DNA of 64,000 nt, from the NCBI GenBank assembly GCA_947625755.1, contig CANQPJ010000010.1, forward strand, positions 1 to 64,000. Reading direction: 5' to 3'. The notes beneath the pieces are model-generated. The model had not been told where the DNA came from and did no database searches. It worked only from the letters and a program-made list of their open reading frames with translations. The DNA comes from an uncultured Lachnospiraceae bacterium. GTDB taxonomy: Bacteria; Bacillota; Clostridia; Lachnospirales; Lachnospiraceae. Every line of letters starts with the position of its first letter. The first letter of the stretch is position 1. Shown here piece by piece: positions 1 to 7,596 of the stretch. The position numbers were made by a program, and so were the translations under genes.

Positions 1-81
1 TGTGACGATTGTTGAGAGAAAAGTTTGTTAATGTAAAATTAACTCTTGACAAGAGGTCACTTCATAACAGCGAGGTATGGT

Positions 82-1116
82 ATGAAGCAGTATTTTTCTT
101 TTCAATGGCATATTACGGACGAATGCGACCAGCGGTGCAGGCACTGCTATATTTTCTCCGGCGATGTTTGTAAAAAAACGGATTCCATGAGTTGGACGCA
201 GATAGAGGATACCTTCTATAATTGTCTGGATTTCTGCGAGGTGTATGGCCGCCTGCCCTATTTCTATCTCACCGGTGGCGATCCAATCTTGCACCCGGAT
301 TTCTGGCGGCTGCTGGCTTTGTTCAAAGAGCGGGGAGTTCCGTTTACCATCATGGGAAATCCATTTCATTTGAACAATCAGATATGCCGGGAAATGAAAT
401 ACTACGGCTGTGAAAAGTACCAGCTTTCCCTTGACGGCCTCCATGCGACGCACGACTGGTTCCGCAAGCCGGGTTCTTTTGACTGTACGATGGAAAAAAT
501 CGGCTGCATCAACCGTTCAGGTATGCGAAGCGTAATCATGACGACGGTATCGAAAACAAACTGCATGGAGGTGCCGGGCATTATCGATGCAGCGGTGGAA
601 GCAGGGGCAAACGTATTTGCCTTTTCCCGTTATGTTCCCAGCGGCGGCGACTTGGACGCTTCCATGACACCGAAGGAATACCGGAAACTGCTGGCAATCT
701 GCGATAAGAAATTCAAGGAGTATGAGGCGGAGGGCTGCCAGACTTATTTCAATAAAAAAGATCATCTCTGGACGCTCTACGAATATGAGACAGGGGCTTT
801 CAAAATTCCTGAAGACGCAAAAGATGACATAATCTACGGCGGTTGCAACTGCGGCAGCTGCCACATCACGATTCTGCCCACCGGCGATGTGTACGCCTGC
901 CGCCGCGTTGCAGAAAGCAAAGTAGGGAATGTATTCACCGACCGATTGGCTGATGTTTGGGTATGTGGGATGGAGCAGTACCGGGAGTATGATAAATTCG
1001 TCAAATGTGGAAAATGTGAATTGAAGGCGTGGTGCCGTGGCTGCCCCGCCGTTGCCAAGGGGACAAACGGCAGCTTCTATGAAGCAGACCCGCAATGCTG
1101 GAAGGAGGTAGACTGA
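82..1116 (+). CDS. Radical SAM/SPASM domain enzyme
   Basis: A 344-residue radical SAM protein. The N-terminal CDQRCRHC (C-x3-C-x2-C, about residues 15-22) is the 4Fe-4S site that cleaves S-adenosylmethionine. The C-terminal third is a cysteine-rich SPASM-type region (GGCNCGSC, then KCGKC, CRGC and a last QCW) expected to bind auxiliary clusters. The chosen ATG sits after AGCGAGG; a TTG at 46 is in frame but has no good ribosome site. Enzymes of this build usually modify peptides. The sequence resembles, from memory, a subfamily linked to ACGX-repeat peptides, but no such precursor lies in the window, and anything upstream is cut off. The stop overlaps the next start (TGATG), so it is co-translated with the nitroreductase. 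Family is sure; substrate is unknown. Confidence 0.88.
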   Translation: MKQYFSFQWHITDECDQRCRHCYIFSGDVCKKTDSMSWTQIEDTFYNCLDFCEVYGRLPYFYLTGGDPILHPDFWRLLALFKERGVPFTIMGNPFHLNNQICREMKYYGCEKYQLSLDGLHATHDWFRKPGSFDCTMEKIGCINRSGMRSVIMTTVSKTNCMEVPGIIDAAVEAGANVFAFSRYVPSGGDLDASMTPKEYRKLLAICDKKFKEYEAEGCQTYFNKKDHLWTLYEYETGAFKIPEDAKDDIIYGGCNCGSCHITILPTGDVYACRRVAESKVGNVFTDRLADVWVCGMEQYREYDKFVKCGKCELKAWCRGCPAVAKGTNGSFYEADPQCWKEVD

Positions 1117-1694
1117 TGGAACTTTTGGAGCTTATGAAATACCGCCGTTCGATTCGAAGGTATCAAGACAGGCAGATTTCCCGTGAAGATATGGAAAAAA
1201 TCATTGAGGCGGGAACCTATGCGCCAAACGCCGGAGGCGGTCAGCGAAGTATTATTGTCGGCATCCGAAATGCGGAGCTTGCGGAGAAGATTGGCAGGCT
1301 GAATGTCGCCCGGTTTGACCGTTCAAAACTGTGCGGCAGTTATGTTTCTGCCGACCAGCCCAGTATCATTGACGATCCGACCATGAAAAGCGGATTCTAT
1401 GGCGCTCCCGCTGTCTGCGTTGTTTTCGCAATGAAAAATTTCCTTTACAGCATTCCGGACGCCTTTTGCTGTGCAGAAAACATGGTGCTGATGGCAACGG
1501 AGCTTGGCATTTCTTCCTGCGTGATTGCAAGGGGAGAAGAAACCTTTTCGGGTGAGATTGGTGTGGCTCTTTTGAAAGAATGGAATATTCCTGAAAACTA
1601 TATTGCCCGCTGTTTTGTCCTTTTGGGTTACTGTGAGGGCGAATATCCGCAGCCAAAATCGAGAAAAACGCAACGAAGTAAAATCATTGAATGA
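1116..1694 (+). CDS. Nitroreductase family FMN oxidoreductase
   Basis: A 192-residue protein of the nitroreductase fold. It opens with MELLELMKYRRSIRRY, the typical RRSxRxF/Y FMN-phosphate contact, followed by APNAGGGQ. Members bind FMN as dimers and transfer hydride from NAD(P)H to varied acceptors. The start at 1116 overlaps the upstream stop and has GGAGG eight bases before it, so it belongs to the same operon as the radical SAM gene. The next gene follows within about ten bases. In this setting it may supply electrons or carry out an oxidation or dehydrogenation step on whatever the radical enzyme makes; that role is inference. Family assignment is firm. Confidence 0.87.
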   Translation: MELLELMKYRRSIRRYQDRQISREDMEKIIEAGTYAPNAGGGQRSIIVGIRNAELAEKIGRLNVARFDRSKLCGSYVSADQPSIIDDPTMKSGFYGAPAVCVVFAMKNFLYSIPDAFCCAENMVLMATELGISSCVIARGEETFSGEIGVALLKEWNIPENYIARCFVLLGYCEGEYPQPKSRKTQRSKIIE

Positions 1695-1704
1695 GGTGTT
1701 TAAC

Positions 1705-2322
1705 ATGGATGCAAAAACTTGTTTGAAGAAATTAGAATATGTCGGCGTACTGGCTTTTGCCACGGTGGACAAGAACGGTGCGCCGCAGATACGCAATATC
1801 TCCGCAATCCACTACGAGCCGGACAGAATGATCTTCTTCACAGCAAAAGGGAAAGCTTTCTGTGAGGAACTTCTGACTGACGGACGTGTACAGGTGCTGG
1901 GCTACACCAAGTATAAAGAAATGATCCGCCTGTCCGCAAAGGCGGTTTCCGTCCCGGAGGACGAACAGGAGAAATGGATTGACACAATCTTTGCAGAACA
2001 GCCCTATCTCTCGAACGTCTATCCCGGCGACACCCGAAAGCTGGCGGGAATTGTCTTTGAAATCAGGGACGCAGAAATCGAGTATTTCAATCTTGGCGTC
2101 AATCCGATTTTCCGGGAGAGCTACACGATTGGTGCGGGGAATCTCACACACAAAGGATATGTTATTCTTGATAAATGTATCGGCTGTGGCAAGTGCCTGA
2201 AAAACTGTCCGCAGCGGTGCATTGAGCCGGGAACGCCCTACCGAATTCAGCAAAATCATTGCCTACATTGCGGAAATTGCTTTGCGGTTTGCCCGGTAAA
2301 GGCGATAGAAAAGAGAGGATGA
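1705..2322 (+). CDS. FMN split-barrel (pyridoxamine oxidase-like) / 2[4Fe-4S] ferredoxin fusion
   Basis: A 205-residue two-part protein. Residues 1-130 resemble the pyridoxamine 5'-phosphate oxidase-like split barrel (start MDAKTCLKKLEYVGVLAFAT, then DKNGAPQIRNIS). The C-terminal 50 residues carry two ferredoxin motifs, CIGCGKCLKNCP and CLHCGNCFAVCP, for two 4Fe-4S clusters. The fusion suggests electron passage between a flavin and iron-sulfur clusters. The ATG at 1705 is preceded by a weak GAGG; a longer frame reaches back into the nitroreductase gene but would overlap it by about 90 bases. It is tightly packed between the nitroreductase and macrodomain genes, so a common transcript is likely. 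Its substrate cannot be told from sequence. Confidence 0.86.
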   Translation: MDAKTCLKKLEYVGVLAFATVDKNGAPQIRNISAIHYEPDRMIFFTAKGKAFCEELLTDGRVQVLGYTKYKEMIRLSAKAVSVPEDEQEKWIDTIFAEQPYLSNVYPGDTRKLAGIVFEIRDAEIEYFNLGVNPIFRESYTIGAGNLTHKGYVILDKCIGCGKCLKNCPQRCIEPGTPYRIQQNHCLHCGNCFAVCPVKAIEKRG

Positions 2323-2323
2323 T

Positions 2324-3085
2324 ATGACACAATCTGAAAAAAGAAAATTTCTCATTCAAAAGTTGAGTGACGAACAGCCACGGTATCGTGATTTGCAGAT
2401 TTCCGTCAATGAAATGGAGCAAAAAATGCTACTGCGTTCTTTAATGAACGTCCGTCCTCCACATCCCATAGGGGAGGATTTTCTGATGGTGCAGGATGAA
2501 TATTTGCAGGAGGAAACTGCCCGAAAAGGTGTTACAGATATAACCGATTTGATGCCGGTTGAGCCGGGCATCTATCTCTGGCAGGGCGACATTACCAGTT
2601 TGAAATGCGGAGCGGTTGTGAACGCCGCCAATAGCGGTATGACCGGCTGCTATGCTCCCTGTCATGGCTGTATCGATAATGCAATTCACACATATGCCGG
2701 AGTACAGCTCCGGCTTGCCTGTGCCGAGATGATGAAAAAGCAGGGGCATGAAGAACCGGCCGGGCAGGCAAAGCTCACGCCCGCCTACAATCTGCCCTGC
2801 GATTATGTTCTCCATACCGTCGGCCCCATCATATACGGCGGTGTAACCGAGAAGGATTGCAGACTGCTTGCCTCCTGCTATCGTTCCTGTCTGGAACTGG
2901 CACGGCAAAACGGGATAGGGAGCGTGGCGTTCTGCTGTATTTCTACGGGAGAATTTCACTTTCCGAATGATGAAGCTTCAAAAATCGCCGTGGACACGGT
3001 GCGGAAATATAAAGGGAATACGGAGGTAATCTTTAATGTTTTCAAAGATGTCGATTACGAAATCTACCGGGAATTACTCGGATAA
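2324..3085 (+). CDS. Zinc-containing macrodomain protein-ADP-ribose hydrolase
   Basis: A 253-residue macrodomain protein. The core begins near residue 80 with WQGDITSL and AVVNAANSGMTG, the ADP-ribose-binding loop. It is followed by CYAPCHGCIDNAIH, the Cys/His cluster that marks the zinc-macrodomain branch. A later CISTGEFHFP matches the second phosphate-binding loop. Family members remove ADP-ribose from proteins modified by class M sirtuins. The next gene is such a sirtuin and overlaps this one by 50 bases, so writer and eraser are translationally coupled. The N-terminal 70 residues precede the macro core, as in related proteins. The start ATG has GAGAGGA just upstream. In known operons the target is a lipoylated GcvH-like protein; none is seen here, although sequence upstream of the window is missing. 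Confidence 0.9.
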   Translation: MTQSEKRKFLIQKLSDEQPRYRDLQISVNEMEQKMLLRSLMNVRPPHPIGEDFLMVQDEYLQEETARKGVTDITDLMPVEPGIYLWQGDITSLKCGAVVNAANSGMTGCYAPCHGCIDNAIHTYAGVQLRLACAEMMKKQGHEEPAGQAKLTPAYNLPCDYVLHTVGPIIYGGVTEKDCRLLASCYRSCLELARQNGIGSVAFCCISTGEFHFPNDEASKIAVDTVRKYKGNTEVIFNVFKDVDYEIYRELLG

Positions 3086-3911
3086 TATCCGGCGGCTTAG
3101 GAAAGCGCTGGATGCTGCGGATGCCGTTGTAGTGGGTGCGGGAGCAGGCTTATCTACTTCGGCGGGATTTATCTATACCGGGGAACGGTTTGAACGGTAT
3201 TTTTCCGACTTTGCAGTTAAATACGGCTTCCGGGATATGTATTCCGGTGGTTTTTATCCGTTTCCTGAGCCGGAGGAGTTTTGGGCGTATTGGAGCCGGT
3301 ACATTTTCATCAATCGCTATATGGATGCACCGAAACCGGTTTATGACAATCTGCTGTCGCTGGTAAAAGACAAAGATTATTTTGTAATTACCACGAACGT
3401 GGATCACTGTTTTCAGAAAGCAGGCGTGGATAAAAAGCGGCTTTTCTATACGCAGGGCGACTACGGGCTGTTTCAATGCTTCGAACCTTGTTGTCAGGAA
3501 ACCTTTGATAACGAAGATATCATTCGACAGATGATGGAACAGCAAAAGGATATGCGTATTCCGTCCCATCTTCTGCCCGTTTGTCCTCATTGCGGGAAGC
3601 CCCTGACCATGAATCTTCGCTCCGACGATAAGTTTGTGGAGGACGAGGGCTGGCATCGGGCGGCAGAGAGGTACGAGAATTTTCTGCGGACACGAGGGCA
3701 ACAAAGAATATTGTTTTTGGAGCTGGGTGTCGGCTACAATACGCCAGTCATTATCAAATATCCATTTTGGCGCATGACTGCGCAGAATAAAGAGGCAACT
3801 TATGCGTGTATCAACTATGGGGAAGCAGTTTGCCCAACGGAAATAGAAAACCAGTCGATCTGCATTGATAGCGATATAGGCAAGGTTTTGAGGGATTTGC
3901 GGACTTTTTGA
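3036..3911 (+). CDS. Class M sirtuin (SirTM-type NAD-dependent ADP-ribosyltransferase)
   Basis: A 291-residue Sir2 fold protein of the SirTM class. The NAD loop is GAGAGLSTSAGF. The canonical TQNID stretch reads TTNVDHCF, and the position of the catalytic His is Gln in YTQGDYG, as in class M enzymes that ADP-ribosylate rather than deacetylate. Zinc ligands are CFEPCC and CPHCG. LELGVGYNTP closes the Rossmann part. GGAGG lies nine bases before the ATG at 3036, inside the macrodomain gene, so the pair is translationally coupled. Known SirTM enzymes modify lipoylated carrier proteins and need lipoate ligase LplA2; here the operon instead holds radical SAM, nitroreductase and flavin/iron-sulfur genes. 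That makes the substrate an open question. Confidence 0.91.
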   Translation: MFSKMSITKSTGNYSDNIRRLRKALDAADAVVVGAGAGLSTSAGFIYTGERFERYFSDFAVKYGFRDMYSGGFYPFPEPEEFWAYWSRYIFINRYMDAPKPVYDNLLSLVKDKDYFVITTNVDHCFQKAGVDKKRLFYTQGDYGLFQCFEPCCQETFDNEDIIRQMMEQQKDMRIPSHLLPVCPHCGKPLTMNLRSDDKFVEDEGWHRAAERYENFLRTRGQQRILFLELGVGYNTPVIIKYPFWRMTAQNKEATYACINYGEAVCPTEIENQSICIDSDIGKVLRDLRTF

Positions 3912-4225
3912 TGATAAAATATGAATGGTATTAAATGATAAGAAGTAGGTATTATCAGAATTCCGATTGATAGTTGGGGAGTTTGAATAGGATATAAGAA
4001 GAAAGATTGGCTCTATTTTGGCTCTAAAAAATCGCACTGAGCAAGAAAATATAAATAATACATAGATGAAATGAATAGAAAGACACAAAAGTGTACCGAA
4101 ATGAACGGTAATTACATCATCTGTGCAAGAGTTTGAGTAATTTAATAAAGCTCGCAAAGGTCTATAAAATGGGTAGTTGCGGGCTTGTTTTTTGTCTTTT
4201 GGTACTAAAATGGTACTAAAGTGAG
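3912..4225. other. Gene-free junction with short direct repeats
   Basis: No gene is visible. The stretch holds two pairs of short direct repeats, TTGGCTCTA twice near 4008-4026 and TGGTACTAAA twice near 4199-4220, the latter just before a relaxase fragment. A terminator is listed separately. The look is that of an old insertion boundary between the GC-richer operon to the left and the AT-rich restriction island to the right. No integrase remains. Confidence 0.4.
4148..4194 (+). terminator. Rho-independent terminator
   Basis: A ten-base stem AAGCTCGCAA / TTGCGGGCTT (one T-G wobble) is closed by a loop of 19 bases and followed by GTTTTTTG. It lies downstream of the sirtuin gene, or belongs to the lost element. 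Confidence 0.6.
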
Positions 4226-4435
4226 ATGGCAAAATGGATAGTAAGGAAAGAGCATTATTTTGAGAAAAAGCAGATTCATGCAGTGTATAAAATAATACTG
4301 GATAAACTGCAGGAACTGATGCCTGACTTTGTTGTAGACAATGCAGTGGCACATTATGATGAAGCAAGTCCGCATATGCATGTGGTTGGAGTTCTGCAGG
4401 GAGAACTTCGGGACAATGCAAAAGTATCAAAATGA
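4226..4435 (+). pseudogene. Fragment of MobV/Pre-type plasmid relaxase
   Basis: A 69-residue open frame with AHYDEASPHMHVVGV, the HxDE..PHxH motif of Mob/Pre recombination relaxases, which nick at the origin of transfer and link to DNA. Full family members exceed 300 residues and start well upstream of this motif, so only a short inner piece survives. No other transfer gene is near. It marks past insertion of a mobilizable element at the left edge of the restriction island. Confidence 0.65.
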
Positions 4436-4648
4436 GATATAAAGAGTTAGACAGGAAAATAACCTATTAAGCAAAGATAGACAGACACTAAATTATTTTA
4501 AGATGTATTTGTCAAGATATACATATGAAGGAATTGCTGATATAGCAGATAAACACAAGAATTTAAAAGTATTGAATAGTAGAAAAATTCATAAAATATG
4601 CTATAATAATGCCATATCATTGACATAGGAATAAAGGAGAATACAGAC

Positions 4649-4867
4649 ATGGCTTATTCAGAAGAAATAAAGAAGATTCATCAGAAATGTTTTCTGCCAC
4701 AGAAGGTTTTTGGAAGAGAACTTGGTGTGTAGTTTTCATCATCAACCGCTGGAAAAAGTAGACTTAATATGTCTGCTATGAAAAAGATTAAGAAGTTTTG
4801 TGAAAATCATAATTTTAACTTCAACGTATTAGAAGAAACATGGGCTCAAACAGGGAAGGAAGAATAA
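4649..4867 (+). pseudogene. Broken XRE-type helix-turn-helix regulator upstream of hsdM
   Basis: Reading from the ATG (AAAGGAG upstream) gives MAYSEEIKKIHQKCFLPQKV and FGRELGV, then an in-frame TAG. The same frame goes on through GKSRLNMSAMKKIKKFC to a TAA four bases before hsdM. This is the pattern of the small XRE regulators often placed before type I methylase genes. The recognition helix is damaged: the expected S-x-x-x-VNRWE stretch is shortened, and NRW appears only in another frame. The restriction system has therefore probably lost this controller. Confidence 0.65.
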
Positions 4868-4871
4868 CACT

Positions 4872-6482
4872 ATGGCTAAAAAGAAAAATGTTGAAAAAGC
4901 ATTGAACATAGATAACATTTTGTTTAATTGCAGGGATATTCTGCGTGCTGCACGTAACTCAGGCTCTTTCTTTGAAAAGCGTGATATGATGCTTACGCTT
5001 GTATTTTTGCGTTTTATTGGTGAGAAATACGAAGACGGAATCGAAAAACTCCGTCAAACTTTGATTGAGCAGGGACTTGATCCTGAAGATGAGAATATCC
5101 GGGCAGCATTCTTTGAAGATGCTACTTTTACAGATGGAACATATAATTTACCGCCGGAAGCCAGATGGTCAACTACTATCATTAACACTCCTGCACCTAG
5201 ACTTAATGTTGTGCTTGATGCAGCTCTTCACAGCATTGCTACGGAATCTAAGGATTTGAAAGGATGCTTTATAGAAGGTACATTTACTACTCGTAACCTT
5301 GCACCCAATGATATAAAGAAGCTTGTTGATGAAGTTAATAAAATTAGTCATAAAGCATTTGGTGAAGAAAAAGACCTTATTGGTCGTGTTTATGAATATT
5401 TCCTAAAAGAATTTGCAGTTAATGCAACAAAAGAAGAAGGAGAATTCTACACCCCACATGATGTTGTACAGTTAATTGCAACAATGATAGAACCGTATGA
5501 TGGAACTTTATATGATCCTTGCTGTGGTTCGGGTGGTATGTTTATTCAGAGTGCTGCTCTCGTAAAATCAAAACAGGGTGATATAAATAAAATTAATATT
5601 TATGGTCAGGAAAAAGACGCTGCTACGTATCGTCTTGCAAAAATGAATCTTGCACTTCGTGGACTTAGTCATAATCTTGGTGAAGCAAATGATTCTTCCT
5701 TTACTCATGATTTACATAAGGGGTTATATTTCAACTATATCATGGCGAATCCGCCTTTTAATCTTAAAGGCTGGTATGATGAAAATTTGAAGAATGATGC
5801 TCGTTGGTCAGATTATATGACGCCGCCGGAAAGCAATGCAAATTATGCATGGATTCTTCATATACTTTCTCATTTAAAGAAAGCAGATGGTGTGGCTGGA
5901 TTCCTTCTTGCAAATGGCGCTTTGAATGATAGTGATACGTTAGAAATTCGTAAAAGGTTGATTCAAAATGATAAGGTGGAAACTATCATCGTTCTTCCGA
6001 GAGAGTTGTTTATTACAACAGATATCAGCGTTACTCTTTGGGTTTTGAATCAGAATAAAAAAGGTGGTAAATATCACGGTAGAACATTACGTAATCGTGA
6101 GCATGAAATACTCTTTATGGATTTGCGTACATGGACAGAAAATTCGGTTAAGGGAGAAAGTAAAAAGAAGATACGATTGGTAACGGAACAGATTGAAAGA
6201 GTAGCAGGCATTTATCACACTTGGCAAAGTGAAGGAACTGATGGAACGAAATACGAAGCGCCCGAACTTTATCGCAGTGTAGGAATTGCAGAAATAGAAG
6301 AAAAGAAATGGGCACTTACTCCAAGTAAGTATATCGAGTTTATTGACCACGATTTAGAAATTGACTACGAAAAGGAAATGGCTCGTATTCAGATGGAAAT
6401 GAAAGAAATTATGAAACAGGAAAAGAAATCCCAGCGGATGCTGGAAGATGCATTTAGGGGGATTGGATATGGGATTGACTAA
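4872..6482 (+). CDS. hsdM: Type I restriction-modification methyltransferase subunit HsdM
   Basis: A 536-residue N6-adenine methyltransferase. The N-terminal helical HsdM domain (RDMMLTLVFLRFIGEKYED) is followed by the catalytic domain: FYTPHDVVQLI, motif I as DPCCGSGGM near residue 217, and the catalytic NPPFN near residue 294. It methylates adenine within the site chosen by HsdS and forms M2S and R2M2S complexes. The last 14 bases overlap hsdS from its preferred start, and hsdR follows hsdS by three bases, so the three genes form one operon. Length is usual for the family. No truncation is visible. Confidence 0.96.
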   Translation: MAKKKNVEKALNIDNILFNCRDILRAARNSGSFFEKRDMMLTLVFLRFIGEKYEDGIEKLRQTLIEQGLDPEDENIRAAFFEDATFTDGTYNLPPEARWSTTIINTPAPRLNVVLDAALHSIATESKDLKGCFIEGTFTTRNLAPNDIKKLVDEVNKISHKAFGEEKDLIGRVYEYFLKEFAVNATKEEGEFYTPHDVVQLIATMIEPYDGTLYDPCCGSGGMFIQSAALVKSKQGDINKINIYGQEKDAATYRLAKMNLALRGLSHNLGEANDSSFTHDLHKGLYFNYIMANPPFNLKGWYDENLKNDARWSDYMTPPESNANYAWILHILSHLKKADGVAGFLLANGALNDSDTLEIRKRLIQNDKVETIIVLPRELFITTDISVTLWVLNQNKKGGKYHGRTLRNREHEILFMDLRTWTENSVKGESKKKIRLVTEQIERVAGIYHTWQSEGTDGTKYEAPELYRSVGIAEIEEKKWALTPSKYIEFIDHDLEIDYEKEMARIQMEMKEIMKQEKKSQRMLEDAFRGIGYGID

Positions 6483-7593
6483 TATTAGGTTAGGGGATTA
6501 TATTGAACGTTCTACAATAAATAATAAAGACTTAAAATATGGAGTTGATTTGATAGCTGGTGTAAACAGTCAAGGTGTTTTTACAACTCCTAAAGGAAAT
6601 ACAGATGGAGTAAATCTGAAACCATATAAAATAGTTGAAAATGGAGCTTTTGTGTACAATCCAACTCGACTTGAATTGGGATCAATTGCATATTGTACAG
6701 AGGGACTGTGCATAGTATCTCATTTATATATAGTTTTTTATTTAACAGACGAAGGCAAGAAAATAATTGATCCAATATGGTTATATATTTATTTTAGACG
6801 TTCCGAATTTTGCAGGGAAGTATCGTTTAGAAATTTTGGAAGCCAAAGACCAGAATTTAATTTTAATGATATGAGTGATATTATTATTCCTCTTCCAGAT
6901 ATTGAGATTCAACGTAAGTATGTCGAGATTTATAATGCCATGCTTGAAAATCAGAAAAGTTATGAGCGTGGTTTGGATGATTTAAAGCTTGTTTGTGATG
7001 CATATATTGAGAATTTGAGAAGACAAATGCCTTGTGAAGCTATTGAACCGTATATTGAAGAGCGAAACGAAAAAAATGCTGATAATGCTATCACATTGTT
7101 TCAGGGGGTTAATGTTGATCATGTGTTTACAGAACCAAAGCGAGTTGCTGAGAACTCTGAAAGTGGAAGTGTAGTAAGAACGGGTCAATTTGCATTTAAC
7201 AAAGTAATGAAGGCGCATAATACTAAACTACCTATTGCGCTTCGAGAAGGTCCAGACTGTGTTGTTTCTAATTCTTATCAGGTGTTTGAAGTGATTAACA
7301 CAAGTAAATTGATACCTAAATATCTTTTGCTTTGGTTGAATCGAGATGAAACACAAAGATACGCTGGCTTTATTTCATTTGGAACTACTAGAGATATTTT
7401 TACATTTGATGATATGAAAGAAATATCAATACCACTTCCTGATATAAAGATTCAAGAAAGTATTGTAGGAACTTTTTTGTGTTATCAAGTAAGATGCAAT
7501 ATTAATGAAAATATTAAAGCACAGATAAAAGCTATCTGTCCTATCTTAATAAAAGGCTCTATTGAAGAGGCGAGAAAAACAAAGGAGATATAG
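6469..7593 (+). CDS. hsdS: Type I restriction-modification specificity subunit HsdS
   Basis: A 374-residue protein with two target-recognition domains. Each ends in a related conserved stretch: FNFNDMSDIIIPLPDIEIQ near residue 135 and FTFDDMKEISIPLPDIKIQ near residue 320, showing the internal duplication expected for a bipartite recognition site. Helical spacers follow each domain. The ATG at 6469 has AGGGGGATT just before it; an earlier in-frame ATG at 6448 lies deeper in hsdM without a clear ribosome site. HsdS sets the sequence read by HsdM and HsdR. The recognition sequence itself cannot be read from the protein. Confidence 0.93.
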   Translation: MGLTNIRLGDYIERSTINNKDLKYGVDLIAGVNSQGVFTTPKGNTDGVNLKPYKIVENGAFVYNPTRLELGSIAYCTEGLCIVSHLYIVFYLTDEGKKIIDPIWLYIYFRRSEFCREVSFRNFGSQRPEFNFNDMSDIIIPLPDIEIQRKYVEIYNAMLENQKSYERGLDDLKLVCDAYIENLRRQMPCEAIEPYIEERNEKNADNAITLFQGVNVDHVFTEPKRVAENSESGSVVRTGQFAFNKVMKAHNTKLPIALREGPDCVVSNSYQVFEVINTSKLIPKYLLLWLNRDETQRYAGFISFGTTRDIFTFDDMKEISIPLPDIKIQESIVGTFLCYQVRCNINENIKAQIKAICPILIKGSIEEARKTKEI

Positions 7594-7596
7594 CCT

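Noticed and set aside
3150-4430. A 426-codon open frame on the minus strand
   Set aside because: It runs through the sirtuin gene and into the gap and relaxase fragment, shows no family pattern and has no ribosome site. It is a shadow of the sirtuin gene.
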